DNA of 64,000 nucleotides, from assembly GCA_947462255.1 (NCBI GenBank), contig CANHOA010000005.1, positions 1-64,000 on the forward strand. The letters run 5' to 3'. The notes beneath the pieces are model-generated. The model worked only from the letters and a program-made list of their open reading frames with translations, searched no databases and was not told the origin of the DNA. The position numbers and the translations under genes were made by a program. Positions 34,018-43,580 of the stretch are shown here, in pieces. The stretch is from Flavobacteriales bacterium (GTDB taxonomy: Bacteria; Bacteroidota; Bacteroidia; Flavobacteriales_D; Crocinitomicaceae). Position 1 is the first letter of the stretch. Every line of letters begins with the position of its first letter.

Positions 34018-35079
34018 ATGAAACAGTATAAAAAAAATATAATGATTACAGGAGGAGCAGGATTTATTGGCTCCCATGTTGTTCGGCGATTCGTGACGAA
34101 TTATCCCGATTATCGAATCATTAATGTTGATAAACTCACGTATGCTGGAAATTTAGAAAACCTCATTGATATTGAACACAAAGACAACTATGTGTTCGAA
34201 AAAGCAGATATTCTAGATAAAAAAAGCGTAACAGACCTATTTTTAAAATACGCCATCACGGATGTTATACACCTTGCGGCTGAATCACATGTCGATCGTT
34301 CAATTGAAGGTCCGATGGAATTTGTGCTAACAAATGTCGTAGGTACGGTTACCCTTCTCGAAGCCGCTAAAGATGCATGGACTGATAAAAACGACCACGT
34401 ATTTCACCATGTTTCAACAGATGAAGTCTTTGGGAGTTTGGAAAGCGAAGGTTTTTTCACCGAAAATACTCCCTACGATCCACGGAGCCCCTACTCTGCC
34501 TCCAAAGCATCATCTGATCATTTTGTTCGTGCTTATTTTCATACCTTTCAGCTTCCGGTAAAGATGTCAAATTGCTCCAATAATTATGGCAGTCATCATT
34601 TTCCGGAAAAATTAATTCCCCTAATGATTAATAATATTCTTAATGAAAAACCCTTGCCGATTTATGGTAATGGCCTAAATATTAGGGATTGGCTTTGGGT
34701 AGAAGATCACGCAAGTGCTATTGATGCTGTTTTTCATAAAGGTAAAATTGGCGAGTCGTATAATATTGGGGGTTTAAATGAATGGACTAACATCGACTTA
34801 GTGATGTTTTTATGCCAACTGATGGATCAAAAATTGGGAAGAGCAGAAGGCAGTTCTGCCAAATTAATCACGTACATCAAAGACAGAGCAGGCCACGATC
34901 AGCGCTACGCGATTGATGCAAGTAAAGTAAGTAACGAATTAGGTTGGACACCTTCCATAAACTTTGAAGAGGGCTTATCAAAAACCATCGACTGGTATTT
35001 AGCGAATAAAGAATGGATAGAAAAAGTGACCAGTGGAAGCTACCAAAACTATTACGACCAACAATACAATAATCGCTAA
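34018..35079 (+). CDS. rfbB: dTDP-glucose 4,6-dehydratase
   Basis: 353 residues. GGAGFIGSHV NAD motif; HLAAESHVDRSI; STDEVFGSL; Y159-x3-K163 (YSASK); NNYGSHHFPEKLIPL; GNGLNIRDWLWVEDH. These are RmlB hallmarks. It yields dTDP-4-keto-6-deoxyglucose, precursor of rhamnose and other 6-deoxysugars. No rmlA, rmlC or rmlD follows here, so the rest of the route must be encoded elsewhere. Confidence 0.93.
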   Translation: MKQYKKNIMITGGAGFIGSHVVRRFVTNYPDYRIINVDKLTYAGNLENLIDIEHKDNYVFEKADILDKKSVTDLFLKYAITDVIHLAAESHVDRSIEGPMEFVLTNVVGTVTLLEAAKDAWTDKNDHVFHHVSTDEVFGSLESEGFFTENTPYDPRSPYSASKASSDHFVRAYFHTFQLPVKMSNCSNNYGSHHFPEKLIPLMINNILNEKPLPIYGNGLNIRDWLWVEDHASAIDAVFHKGKIGESYNIGGLNEWTNIDLVMFLCQLMDQKLGRAEGSSAKLITYIKDRAGHDQRYAIDASKVSNELGWTPSINFEEGLSKTIDWYLANKEWIEKVTSGSYQNYYDQQYNNR

Positions 35080-35084
35080 TTGAT

Positions 35085-35828
35085 ATGGGATTATTTGGAT
35101 TTTTCAAACATCAAACAAGTAATAAAAAAGCCCTAGACATATCAAAAATAAAAGTAGATATGCATAGCCATTTGATCCCGGGAATTGATGATGGGGCAAA
35201 AAGCATGGACGAGACAATTGCGCTCCTTACAAAATTTGAATCACTCGGCTATTCGAAAATCATTACCACCCCACACGTTAAAAATCCATCCTATCCAAAT
35301 ACAAGTGCTATTATTTTAAGCGGATTAGATGAGGTGCGAAAAGAAATGGAAGCAGTGGGCATTACTCTAACACTAGAAGCAGCAGCAGAATATTATTTTG
35401 ACGAAACCCTTCTCGAAAAAGTTAAAAACCGCGATGTGCTCACCTTTGGCGATAATTACGTACTATTTGAATTCTCATTTTATCATGCTCCTAGTTTTGA
35501 AGAAGTACTATTTGATGAATTAATAAAAGCAGGCTATAAGCCTGTTATTGCTCATTTTGAGCGCTACTTATACTTTTTAGGATCCATTGAGAAAGCCGTT
35601 GAATGGCGAAAAAGAGGCGTTAACATTCAAATTAATCTACTTTCTCTCACTGGGCATTATGGTTTGGAAATAAAGAAACAGGCTGAAATGCTCATTGATG
35701 CCTGTGAGTTTGATTTTGTTGGTTCTGATTGTCACCGAATGGAGCATCTTACGCTACTTGAAGAATCACTGACCCTTCCTCAACTTGAAAAGCTGAACAA
35801 CTATTTACTAAAAAATAAATTCTTGTGA
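35085..35828 (+). CDS. CpsB/YwqE-type PHP-fold tyrosine phosphatase
   Basis: 247 residues. The metal-binding motif HSHLIPGIDDGAKSMDET near residues 28-45, ITTPHV, IAHFERY and VGSDCH are the PHP-family ligands. Such enzymes dephosphorylate bacterial tyrosine kinases (Wzc/CpsD type) that control polysaccharide polymerisation. It closes the sugar-nucleotide genes, consistent with capsule or exopolysaccharide control. The kinase is not in this window. Confidence 0.88.
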   Translation: MGLFGFFKHQTSNKKALDISKIKVDMHSHLIPGIDDGAKSMDETIALLTKFESLGYSKIITTPHVKNPSYPNTSAIILSGLDEVRKEMEAVGITLTLEAAAEYYFDETLLEKVKNRDVLTFGDNYVLFEFSFYHAPSFEEVLFDELIKAGYKPVIAHFERYLYFLGSIEKAVEWRKRGVNIQINLLSLTGHYGLEIKKQAEMLIDACEFDFVGSDCHRMEHLTLLEESLTLPQLEKLNNYLLKNKFL

Positions 35829-36298
35829 AGCTCCACCTTCTGCGACACGCTAAAACGAAAGTACTATCCATCAGCGGCAAAGACATTGATCGAGAATTAG
35901 CCGAAAAAGGACTTCGTCAAGCGATCGAAATGAAAGCGTTTCTTTCGAAAACCGATTGGAAAAAAACCTTGCTCTTGTGTTCAGACGCAAGCCGCACCAA
36001 ACAAACACTCGAAAATGTAGCGCTTCCAGGGCAATTTAAAGCAATCGAATATTCAAATGAATTATATCTTGCAGAGACAATGCATCTAAAAACTCTCATA
36101 GCGAACCAAGAGAATTATGATTTATTTATTATTGGTCATAACAATGGCTTATCAGAATTAGCAGAAGAACTGTGCAGTAACTACATCAGCCTGAAAACCT
36201 GTGAATACATCGAAATTGAATGTACTGGAAACGATTGGTCGGATATTTTTATCGAAAAAGGAAGGGTTACAGCACAATTTCATCAGAAGGTGGATTAA
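35825..36298 (+). CDS. SixA-like histidine phosphatase family protein
   Basis: 157 residues. The N-terminal LLRHAKT is the RHG catalytic motif of the phosphoglycerate-mutase/SixA superfamily; FIIGHNNGLSEL carries the second catalytic His. GTG start overlapping the cpsB-like stop by 4 bases, so it is in the polysaccharide operon. Its 3' end overlaps the convergent rhomboid gene by 32 bases. Substrate unknown. Confidence 0.85.
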   Translation: MKLHLLRHAKTKVLSISGKDIDRELAEKGLRQAIEMKAFLSKTDWKKTLLLCSDASRTKQTLENVALPGQFKAIEYSNELYLAETMHLKTLIANQENYDLFIIGHNNGLSELAEELCSNYISLKTCEYIEIECTGNDWSDIFIEKGRVTAQFHQKVD

Positions 36299-37055
36299 TC
36301 ATTGGTTTTTCTTTTACGTCTTTGTTATCTACGTAATGATAGATGATTTGTGGAGTTGATTTAATTGCTGCTTCACGCTCCTCCTCCTCACGCAATTTTT
36401 GCTTATAAATGGCTTCTAAATCGGGGGGCTCAATGCCTAACTCTTTTTCTATTTCATATTGAAACTTTGGGCGTTGTGGTCCCATTGATCGATAGTATAT
36501 TGCCAAAAATATTCCCGCAGATAAACCCATTAGATGGCCTTCCCAAGAGACCCTTAAATTGGTTGGGAAAAGCCCCCAAACCATGCTGCCGTATAAAAAA
36601 ACAATTAGTAAGGATAAGGCTTGAAGCGGAAAATATTTTCGAATTATTCCAGACATAAATAAAAATCCAGCTAAGGAATAAATGACCGCACTCATACCTA
36701 TATGGTAAACCCCTTTATCTTGGGCAAATGACCATAATAGTAGTCCACTCAATATCCACGACAACATGAAAACCTTAAGTGCAATTTTGTGATAAGAATA
36801 AAATAATAAAGTGCTAAGAAAGAAAATAGCTGGCGAATTATTCAAGATGTGCTTACTATCATCACTTGCATGAATGAGCGGCATAAATAGAATGCCCTTG
36901 AGTCCTTTTAATTGTTTTGGTAAAACCCCGAGCTCATGAAAATTAAAGGAAAATAAGGCATCAGCCCAATAGACCAACCACATTGATAAAAGAATAAAGA
37001 AGCCGTATATAGCAGCCCTTTTCAATGAAATTTCTTCCTTTATATTTATTGCCAT
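36267..37055 (-). CDS. Rhomboid-family intramembrane protease
   Basis: 262 residues, about six transmembrane helices in the first 195 and a hydrophilic, Glu/Lys-rich cytoplasmic tail. The catalytic serine motif is GMSA (in VYHIGMSAVIYS) and the catalytic His is in WEGHLMGLSAG. The GxSx and His placements fit an active Ser-His dyad. Rhomboids cleave membrane proteins within or next to the bilayer. Start codon at 37055; transcribed alone. Confidence 0.85.
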   Translation of the reverse strand: MAINIKEEISLKRAAIYGFFILLSMWLVYWADALFSFNFHELGVLPKQLKGLKGILFMPLIHASDDSKHILNNSPAIFFLSTLLFYSYHKIALKVFMLSWILSGLLLWSFAQDKGVYHIGMSAVIYSLAGFLFMSGIIRKYFPLQALSLLIVFLYGSMVWGLFPTNLRVSWEGHLMGLSAGIFLAIYYRSMGPQRPKFQYEIEKELGIEPPDLEAIYKQKLREEEEREAAIKSTPQIIYHYVDNKDVKEKPMINPPSDEIVL

Positions 37056-37310
37056 ATCGCTTCACCTTCAAATGCTGTACCTAATCAAATTAGCTGACAT
37101 TCTGTCTGAATATTCTAGGGATATTAGTCAAGTAAAATTAGTACAATCACCTCTGGGGCTTAACTATTTTTTAATGCTAGATGAAATCCAGCTAAAAAAT
37201 ATGAACTTGTTCCCTTTTTGTAGTAAGAAAGCGATCAATCAGAAATATAAATATAACCCTACCTTTGCCTCACTTAAATGAAATAAATAATAACAGATTT
37301 TATCAAAACA

Positions 37311-38129
37311 ATGAAGAAAAATTCCTCTTTTAGTAATAAAGTCGCTATTGTCACCGGATCTAGTCAAGGTATTGGAAAAGCCATTGCTATTGCTTTAGCT
37401 AAAGAAGGAGCTTACATTGTATTGAATGGAAGAAATCAGGAACGTTTATCAGAGGCTGAAGCAGAACTAAAAGTCTATACCTCGAATGTTATTTCCATTT
37501 GTGCTGATGTATCAAGCATTTCTGGTAGTCAAGAACTTATTGATAGTACCATCAAGCACTTTAATAAAATTGACTTTTTAATTAATAATGTTGGTGTTTC
37601 GATGCGTGGGTCAATTTCAGAAATAAATCCCGAAGTATTTAAAACTGTTTTCGAAAGCAATGTCTTAGGTTCGGTCAATCCAACAATCCACGCACTGCAA
37701 TATATTCGAAAAACAGAGGGCAGTATTGTCTTTATCTCCAGCCTTGCTGGTATACGAGGACTCCCCTATTTATCCGCATATAGCTCCTCCAAATTAGCCA
37801 TTAGAGCACTCGCTGAATCATTACGCATTGAAGAAGCTGAAAATAATATCCATGTTGGATTAGTACTTGTGGGTAAAGCTGATATCGCTCAAAATAAGCA
37901 AACCATCAATCATGATGGAAAACTCATTACCCTAGCATCTCGCGATAAAAACAAGGTGCTGAGTTTGGATTTTGTAGCTCGATCTGTTTTGAAAAATATC
38001 TCAAAACGAAAGTTTATTACCATACAAACTACTCTTGGGAAAATAAATGCGTTTCTTCATGCTCGTTTCCCATTATTAGTGGAAAAAATAATAATTAGCA
38101 ACCGCGATAAATTTAAAAACGAACACTAA
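37311..38129 (+). CDS. Short-chain dehydrogenase/reductase
   Basis: 272 residues. VTGSSQGIGKAIA cofactor motif at residues ~15-27, NNVGVSM, SSLAGIRGLPYLSAYSSSK with the catalytic Ser, Tyr and Lys (YSSSK). A classical SDR using NAD(P); the substrate is not evident. The preceding 255 bases (37,056-37,310) hold only a weak 69-codon ORF and presumably the promoter. Followed 4 bases later by a membrane protein gene. Confidence 0.88.
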   Translation: MKKNSSFSNKVAIVTGSSQGIGKAIAIALAKEGAYIVLNGRNQERLSEAEAELKVYTSNVISICADVSSISGSQELIDSTIKHFNKIDFLINNVGVSMRGSISEINPEVFKTVFESNVLGSVNPTIHALQYIRKTEGSIVFISSLAGIRGLPYLSAYSSSKLAIRALAESLRIEEAENNIHVGLVLVGKADIAQNKQTINHDGKLITLASRDKNKVLSLDFVARSVLKNISKRKFITIQTTLGKINAFLHARFPLLVEKIIISNRDKFKNEH

Positions 38130-38133
38130 GGAA

Positions 38134-38850
38134 ATGCGCATAGGAAGTAATTACGATAAAATAGAATGGAAGGTATTTAACTTAGATTTACTAGAGCCTA
38201 TTACTTTTTTTGGGGACCTTATAATTGCTGGTTTTTGCTTTTATTTTGCGTATAACATTATAAAGATGAATACCAAAGTGCTCTTTTATAATTACTGGCG
38301 TTGGTTTTTAATAATCTTCGGGACTTCAATAATATTGGGAGGTCTCGGGCATCTCTTGTATAATTACACAGGCACTTTTGGGAAATGTTTTGGGTGGCTA
38401 GGCTCACTAATAAGTTCGATCTTTCTGGAAATGGCGTTTATTTCTATTTATCCTAAACCCAAGGTAAAAAAGATCCTCTATGTTATTTCATACCTTAAGC
38501 TAGTGCTCATGTTTATTATTGAACTATTGATTTTATCAATTGGTGACATTGACAAGAATCAAGCGCTTGGTTTAATTGTGCCTTCCATAAATTCATTTAT
38601 TGGAATCGGATTCTATGCAGGATGTTTAGGGTACTATTACCAGAAAACTATTTCTGAAAACTTTAAATACTTTTGGATCGGAGTTTTAGTGTTAGTTCCC
38701 ACAAGTTTATTGCAAATTTTTAAAATTAACCCACATCAGTATTTTGACCGAAATGATTTATCACATATAATACTAATTTTGTCTTTGATATTGTTTTATC
38801 AAGGCATAAAAAAACTACCGAAAATTGATTTTGCTAAAAGCTTGGATTAG
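38134..38850 (+). CDS. Multi-pass membrane protein (DUF6962-like)
   Basis: 238 residues with seven hydrophobic helices. The start LEPITFFGDLIIAGFCFYFAY and GGLGHLLYNYTG resemble a Bacteroidota membrane family I recall as DUF6962; the assignment is tentative. No catalytic motif. Lies between an SDR and menA with overlaps, so it may be co-transcribed with menA. Confidence 0.65.
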   Translation: MRIGSNYDKIEWKVFNLDLLEPITFFGDLIIAGFCFYFAYNIIKMNTKVLFYNYWRWFLIIFGTSIILGGLGHLLYNYTGTFGKCFGWLGSLISSIFLEMAFISIYPKPKVKKILYVISYLKLVLMFIIELLILSIGDIDKNQALGLIVPSINSFIGIGFYAGCLGYYYQKTISENFKYFWIGVLVLVPTSLLQIFKINPHQYFDRNDLSHIILILSLILFYQGIKKLPKIDFAKSLD

Positions 38851-39742
38851 CGCGTTTAGATTACGAACACTCCCCTTGTCAATTTCAGGTATTTTGCTTG
38901 GCCTAGCATTGGCAAATATCAACGGTAAATGGGACTTTGGTCTTTTTTTGGGAGCCATTTGCACAACACTCTTATTTCAAATCACCTCAAATTTAGCAAA
39001 CGATTTAGGTGATACGCTTAAAGGAACCGATAATAAGGATAGAGTTGGTCCAATGCGCAGCGTTCAGTCTGGTGCTATTTCTAAAAAAATAATGACGTAT
39101 GCGATAATACTTTTTTCTGTTCTTTCCATCATTTCTTCCGGACTCTTAATTTATCACTGCTCGATTAGCCTTTCAAAACAAGTGCTATTCATGTATATGT
39201 TACTCGCTGTGCTTTGTGTCATCGCCGCTATTACGTATACCATTGGCAAAAAAGCATATGGCTACCATGGTTTGGGTGATTTAATGGTCTTTATTTTCTT
39301 TGGGCTAGTAAGCGTAATGGGCTCATATGGATTGTTTGGCCTTAACATAAATATCCTAACTCTTCTGGGGAGCATCAGTATCGGCTCATGGAGTGTAGGG
39401 GTGCTTAACTTGAATAATATGCGCGATCAAGAAAATGATAAACAAAGCAACAAAATTACCTTAGCTGTACGCTTTGGTTTCCTAGGTGCAAAAAATTACC
39501 ACTTTGTCTTAATGTTAACGGGTATTCTTACATGGATTTTACTCATAAGCATGATTAGTTACAGCCAAAATAAGGGATTATACTTGTTTTGCCTTTTACC
39601 CATTCTAATCATTGTTTTTCACCTAAATAAGGTAGCAAAAATGAAACATCCAAAAGAGTTTGACCCTGAATTAAAACGAATTGCCTTAGCGACATTTTTC
39701 GCTTCGCTCCTCTTATTTAGCCTTAGCTATTTACTAAGCTAA
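38825..39742 (+). CDS. menA: 1,4-dihydroxy-2-naphthoate polyprenyltransferase
   Basis: 305 residues, UbiA superfamily, about nine helices. The first Asp-rich motif is NLANDLGDTLKGTDNKD, the second NLNNMRDQENDKQSNK, both binding prenyl-diphosphate through Mg2+. The N-terminal WISAFRLRTLPLSISG is typical of MenA rather than UbiA. Makes demethylmenaquinone at the membrane. No ATG near the start; TTG at 38825 or 38831, within the previous gene. Confidence 0.92.
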   Translation: MILLKAWISAFRLRTLPLSISGILLGLALANINGKWDFGLFLGAICTTLLFQITSNLANDLGDTLKGTDNKDRVGPMRSVQSGAISKKIMTYAIILFSVLSIISSGLLIYHCSISLSKQVLFMYMLLAVLCVIAAITYTIGKKAYGYHGLGDLMVFIFFGLVSVMGSYGLFGLNINILTLLGSISIGSWSVGVLNLNNMRDQENDKQSNKITLAVRFGFLGAKNYHFVLMLTGILTWILLISMISYSQNKGLYLFCLLPILIIVFHLNKVAKMKHPKEFDPELKRIALATFFASLLLFSLSYLLS

Positions 39743-39790
39743 AAAGGATATTTCTAGGTTTTTTAAGCGCAACAAGTAAAAATATTTAAG

Positions 39791-39798
39791 TAAATTTG
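39791..39798 (+). promoter_or_regulatory. TAnnTTTG -7 element of etfBA
   Basis: TAAATTTG 21 bases upstream of the etfB ATG, exact consensus; no clear -33 partner. Confidence 0.45.
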
Positions 39799-39819
39799 CA
39801 ATAGTTTTAATCCAATCAT

Positions 39820-40560
39820 ATGAAGATATTAGTTTGCATCAGTAAAGCACCTGATACCACCTCAAAAATTGCTTTTTCTCAAGGAAACACAGTGTTTGAT
39901 GAGAATGGCGTACAATATATTGTTAACCCTTATGATGAATGGTATGCTTTAGTTCGTGCCTTAGAAATAAAAGAAACGATTGGTGGAGAAGTAACGATCA
40001 TTACCGTAGGCTCAGCCAACGACGATGCTATTATGCGGAAAGCATTGGCAATTGGCGCTGATGCAGCTGTTAGGGTAGATGCAGATCCAAAAGATGCTTA
40101 CTTTACCGCTAGTCAAATTGCTGATTTTGCAAAAACTGAAGGATTTGATTTGATTTTTACGGGAAAAGAAACCATTAATTTTAATGGTTCTCAAGTAGGC
40201 GGAATGATTGCCGAACTGCTTGATTTACCCTTCGTTTCATTAGCCTCTAAATTAGATCTTAAGGGTGAAACCATTCAACTTGAAAGAGAAATAGCCGGGG
40301 GAGTTGAACTTATTGAAGTAAATATCCCTGTAGTGGTTTCATGTGCAAAAGGAATGGCTGAACAACGAATTCCAAATATGAGAGGCATAATGGCCGCTCG
40401 TACAAAACCTTTAAAGGTTATTTCGCCGACTGCTGTAGAAGAACTTACTTCGTACGTGTCCTTTGTTACACCTGCTGCGAAATCAACGGTAAAAATCATA
40501 GATGCCTCTAATATGGATGAACTAGTAAGGCTTTTACATCAAGAGGCAAAAGTTATTTAA
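39820..40560 (+). CDS. etfB: Electron transfer flavoprotein, beta subunit
   Basis: 246 residues. MKILVCISKAPDTTSKI start, VNPYDEWYALVRALE, and the ETF-beta signature region EREIAGGVELIEVNIPVVVS. Heterodimer with EtfA; carries AMP and passes electrons from acyl-CoA dehydrogenases to the quinone pool. First gene of an etfB-etfA-nuclease-permease run conserved in Flavobacteriia. Confidence 0.96.
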   Translation: MKILVCISKAPDTTSKIAFSQGNTVFDENGVQYIVNPYDEWYALVRALEIKETIGGEVTIITVGSANDDAIMRKALAIGADAAVRVDADPKDAYFTASQIADFAKTEGFDLIFTGKETINFNGSQVGGMIAELLDLPFVSLASKLDLKGETIQLEREIAGGVELIEVNIPVVVSCAKGMAEQRIPNMRGIMAARTKPLKVISPTAVEELTSYVSFVTPAAKSTVKIIDASNMDELVRLLHQEAKVI

Positions 40561-40577
40561 TTTAAAATTTGACACAA

Positions 40578-41519
40578 ATGGTCTTAGTATACATTTCCTC
40601 CAATAATGGGATTGCAAAATCGGTAGTAGAAACAATAACTTATGCCCGTAAATTATCGAACGACGTAGTCGTTATTACTACTGGTGCAGCTAGCCAAGAT
40701 GATCTGGCCCAACTCGGAAAATATGGTGCTTCCTCGGTTAAGGTAGATCGGGCAATCGTTGGTGGTGATTCACAGCAGCTAAGCCGTTTAATTTCAAGCT
40801 TGGCCCTTTCGCTCTCTGCTGATACGGTTCTATTTTCTCATGATGTAATCGGGAAAGCTGTGGCCCCAAGAGTATCCGTTCAATTAAAAGCCGGGTTAGT
40901 TTCAGGCGCTATTGCGCTTCCTGAGGAAAATGGTTCGATTAAAGTAAACGTGTTTTCAGGGAAAGCCATGGGATTTGTTCATGTAAAATCCGCATTAAAA
41001 ATTATATCCCTTTTACCCAATAGTATTCCTGCAGAACTCAATGGTTCAAATTGCCCAGTGGAAGAAATTAACGGTGATGCAGGTGCCGCGTTAATAAAAG
41101 TTATTTCGGTTAAGCGTCCAGAAGGCGATATTCCTTTGCCTGAAGCAGAATTAGTAGTATCGGCAGGAAGAGGAATGAAGGGGCCAGAAAATTGGGGGAT
41201 GATTGAAAATCTTGCTAGTGCCCTAGGAGCTGCCACCGCATGCTCAAGACCAGTAGCCGATATCGGTTGGAGACCACACCATGAACATGTTGGCCAAACT
41301 GGAGTTGCTATTCGTCCAAATTTATACATCGCCATTGGTATTTCCGGTGCCATTCAACACCTAGCTGGAGTAAATGGCTCTAAAGTTATTGTGGTCGTTA
41401 ATACGGATAGTGAAGCGCCATTTTTTAAGGCAGCAGACTATGGCGTAATTGGCGATGCTTTTGATGTTATTCCGAAACTTACTGAAGCAGTAAAAAAATT
41501 CAAATCCTCAAATAATTAA
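40578..41519 (+). CDS. etfA: Electron transfer flavoprotein, alpha subunit
   Basis: 313 residues from ATG 40578; the track start is a TTG three codons upstream. The C-terminal FAD domain contains VVSAGRGMKGPENW, CSRPVADIGWRPHHEHVGQTG and KVIVVVNTDSEAPFF. Pairs with EtfB, 17 bases upstream. Confidence 0.96.
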   Translation: MVLVYISSNNGIAKSVVETITYARKLSNDVVVITTGAASQDDLAQLGKYGASSVKVDRAIVGGDSQQLSRLISSLALSLSADTVLFSHDVIGKAVAPRVSVQLKAGLVSGAIALPEENGSIKVNVFSGKAMGFVHVKSALKIISLLPNSIPAELNGSNCPVEEINGDAGAALIKVISVKRPEGDIPLPEAELVVSAGRGMKGPENWGMIENLASALGAATACSRPVADIGWRPHHEHVGQTGVAIRPNLYIAIGISGAIQHLAGVNGSKVIVVVNTDSEAPFFKAADYGVIGDAFDVIPKLTEAVKKFKSSNN

Positions 41520-41560
41520 TCTTTTTTTTGTAATTTTAATCCGTAGGTATAATTGATAGA

Positions 41561-42175
41561 ATGAAAAAGATACGCTTAGAAATTTCAGGCATTACGTATA
41601 GTCAAACGCAATCTGGCTCCTATGTACTTACCTTGTCTGAAGCGTCTGGTAAAAGAAAATTACCCATTGTTATCGGTGGTTTTGAAGCGCAAGCTATTGC
41701 GATCGAACTAGAAAAAATGGCGCCTAATAGGCCATTAACTCACGACCTCTTTAAATCTTTTTGTGAAGCATACAACGTTATGGTTACCGAAGTAATCATT
41801 TACAAATTTCATGAAGGTGTTTTTTATGCTAAGATAATTTGCATTAAAGAAAATGAAGTGACGGAAATCGACTCAAGGACATCCGATGCAATTGCAATAG
41901 GTGTTCGATTCAACTGCCCAATCTATTCCTATAATAGTGTATTAGATGAAGTAGGTAATACAAAAGAATTAGGCGAATTCGATGAGGATGATGACTCCTC
42001 AGACGAAGATAATATTGAACAATTAGAATTAGATGATCCGTTCAATCATGATGTATATAGCGATGATAACGATTCAATTGAGGAATTACAAAATAAACTT
42101 AAAGAGGCCATTGAGCGAGAAGAATATGAAATCGCATCGCGTTTAAGGGATGAGATTGCCAAAAGAACTTTCTAA
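41561..42175 (+). CDS. Bifunctional nuclease (DUF151) protein with UVR motif
   Basis: 204 residues. The BFN domain spans about 1-135 (LEISGITYSQTQSGSYVLTL, LPIVIGGFEAQAIAI, IDSRTSDAIAIGVR). A highly acidic linker (about 138-172) and a C-terminal UvrB/UvrC motif (LKEAIEREEYEIASRLRDEI) follow. The family has nuclease activity in some plants and bacteria, but the Bacteroidota role is unclear. It abuts nupG (shared bases at the stop). Confidence 0.9.
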   Translation: MKKIRLEISGITYSQTQSGSYVLTLSEASGKRKLPIVIGGFEAQAIAIELEKMAPNRPLTHDLFKSFCEAYNVMVTEVIIYKFHEGVFYAKIICIKENEVTEIDSRTSDAIAIGVRFNCPIYSYNSVLDEVGNTKELGEFDEDDDSSDEDNIEQLELDDPFNHDVYSDDNDSIEELQNKLKEAIEREEYEIASRLRDEIAKRTF

Positions 42176-43473
42176 TGATGAGTCAAAATTCTCAATTAAT
42201 CGAAACTAATGCTGCGAAAATGATTAAGTTGAGACTTATCATAATGATCTTTTTACAATATTTTGTTTGGGGAGCTTGGTTAATTACCATAGCAAATTAT
42301 TGGTTTTCTACAAAAAAATGGGATGCAACAGAATTCGGTGCGATTTTTACCACGATGGGAATTTCTTCTGTGTTTATGCCCAGTCTAATGGGTATTGTTG
42401 CCGATCGCTACATGAATGCTGAACGCTTATTTTCATTACTACATATCTTAGGAGGTATTAGCTTAATGATGCTACCATTTGTAAATGATTCGTTCACTTT
42501 TTTCTGGGTAATCTTACTTGCAATGCTTTTCTATATGCCAACGATCGCGATTTCTAATTCAATTAGTTATAGCGTATTAACAAAGTATAACTTAGACATT
42601 GTAAAAACATTCCCGCCCATTCGAGTTTGGGGGACCATCGGATTTATTGCAGCCATGTGGCTAACTAATTTAACGGGAAATAAGGCCTCTGCTAATCAAT
42701 TTTACTTTGCTGGAATTGCCGCAGCAATCTTAGCTTGCTATTCATTGAGTTTACCCAAATGTCCGCCTACTCCAAACAAAAGCAGTAACAGAAATTGGGT
42801 TCAAGTGCTTGGTCTAGACGCCTTCAAATTACTAGCATCATATAAAATGCTCATCTTCTTTCTATTTTCTTTGCTATTGGGCGGCGCGCTTCAATTGACG
42901 AACATGTATGGTGATGTATTCCTTGATCACTTTAAGGAAATCCCTATCTATGCTGATTCATTTGCCGTAAAATATTCGACCATAATAATGTCTATTTCAC
43001 AAATTTCGGAAACACTTTTTATACTTGCTATTCCATTTTTCTTATATCGATTTGGAATAAAAAAGGTGATGCTAATTAGTATGATCGCTTGGGTTTTAAG
43101 ATTTGGTTTATTAGCATACGCGAATCCTGCTGATGGTCTTTGGATGATTATCATTTCCTGTATCGTTTATGGAATGGCATTCGACTTTTTTAATATTTCA
43201 GGATCTCTTTTTGTCGATTCAACCGTTGATCCAAGTACCCGATCAAGTGCGCAAGGTTTATTTATGATGATGACCAACGGCTTTGGTGCTATTTTAGGAA
43301 GTCTTGCCAGTGGATTTTTAATCGATAACTATTTCCTCTTTCCTGATGGAAGCAAGGACTGGACAAATATTTGGCTCTGCTTTTCGCTATATGCATTATT
43401 CATAGCGGTGTTTTTTGCGCTCTTATTTCATCATAAGCATGATCCAAAACAACTCGGAGAAATTAAACACTAA
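42175..43473 (+). CDS. nupG: NupG-family nucleoside:H+ symporter
   Basis: 432 residues, MFS with about 12 helices. The N-terminal IFLQYFVWGAWLITIANYW and VADRYMNAERLFSLLHILGG are characteristic of the nucleoside permease family. Imports nucleosides driven by protons. Gene order etfB-etfA-BFN-nupG is common in Flavobacteriia. It would complement deoC earlier in the window in using deoxynucleosides, but they are not adjacent. Confidence 0.88.
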   Translation: MMSQNSQLIETNAAKMIKLRLIIMIFLQYFVWGAWLITIANYWFSTKKWDATEFGAIFTTMGISSVFMPSLMGIVADRYMNAERLFSLLHILGGISLMMLPFVNDSFTFFWVILLAMLFYMPTIAISNSISYSVLTKYNLDIVKTFPPIRVWGTIGFIAAMWLTNLTGNKASANQFYFAGIAAAILACYSLSLPKCPPTPNKSSNRNWVQVLGLDAFKLLASYKMLIFFLFSLLLGGALQLTNMYGDVFLDHFKEIPIYADSFAVKYSTIIMSISQISETLFILAIPFFLYRFGIKKVMLISMIAWVLRFGLLAYANPADGLWMIIISCIVYGMAFDFFNISGSLFVDSTVDPSTRSSAQGLFMMMTNGFGAILGSLASGFLIDNYFLFPDGSKDWTNIWLCFSLYALFIAVFFALLFHHKHDPKQLGEIKH

Positions 43474-43562
43474 AAAAAGTGGTTAAATTATCGAGATTTC
43501 CCAAAAACATCCATACTTACTATTCGTTTTTTCTTTGTCTCGATTGGCAAAGTGAGGATTAA

Positions 43563-43580
43563 GATCCGCCTAGGCGGATC
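43563..43580. repeat. 18-bp perfect palindrome
   Basis: GATCCGCCTAGGCGGATC between nupG and the next gene. It could act as a hairpin terminator for nupG, but no long T-run follows at once (GAGTCAAAAATATTTTTT), or be a dispersed repeat unit. Confidence 0.6.

Noticed and set aside
37072-37281. 69-codon plus-strand ORF between the rhomboid and SDR genes
   Set aside because: No recognisable motif, no clear ribosome-binding context, and composition like intergenic sequence. Treated as probable non-coding; the gap is otherwise unremarkable.
43563-43580. Palindrome as part of an attC site
   Set aside because: It shares the GCCTAGGC core with attC 2 but has no YTAAC/GTTA cores or AAACC spacer nearby.
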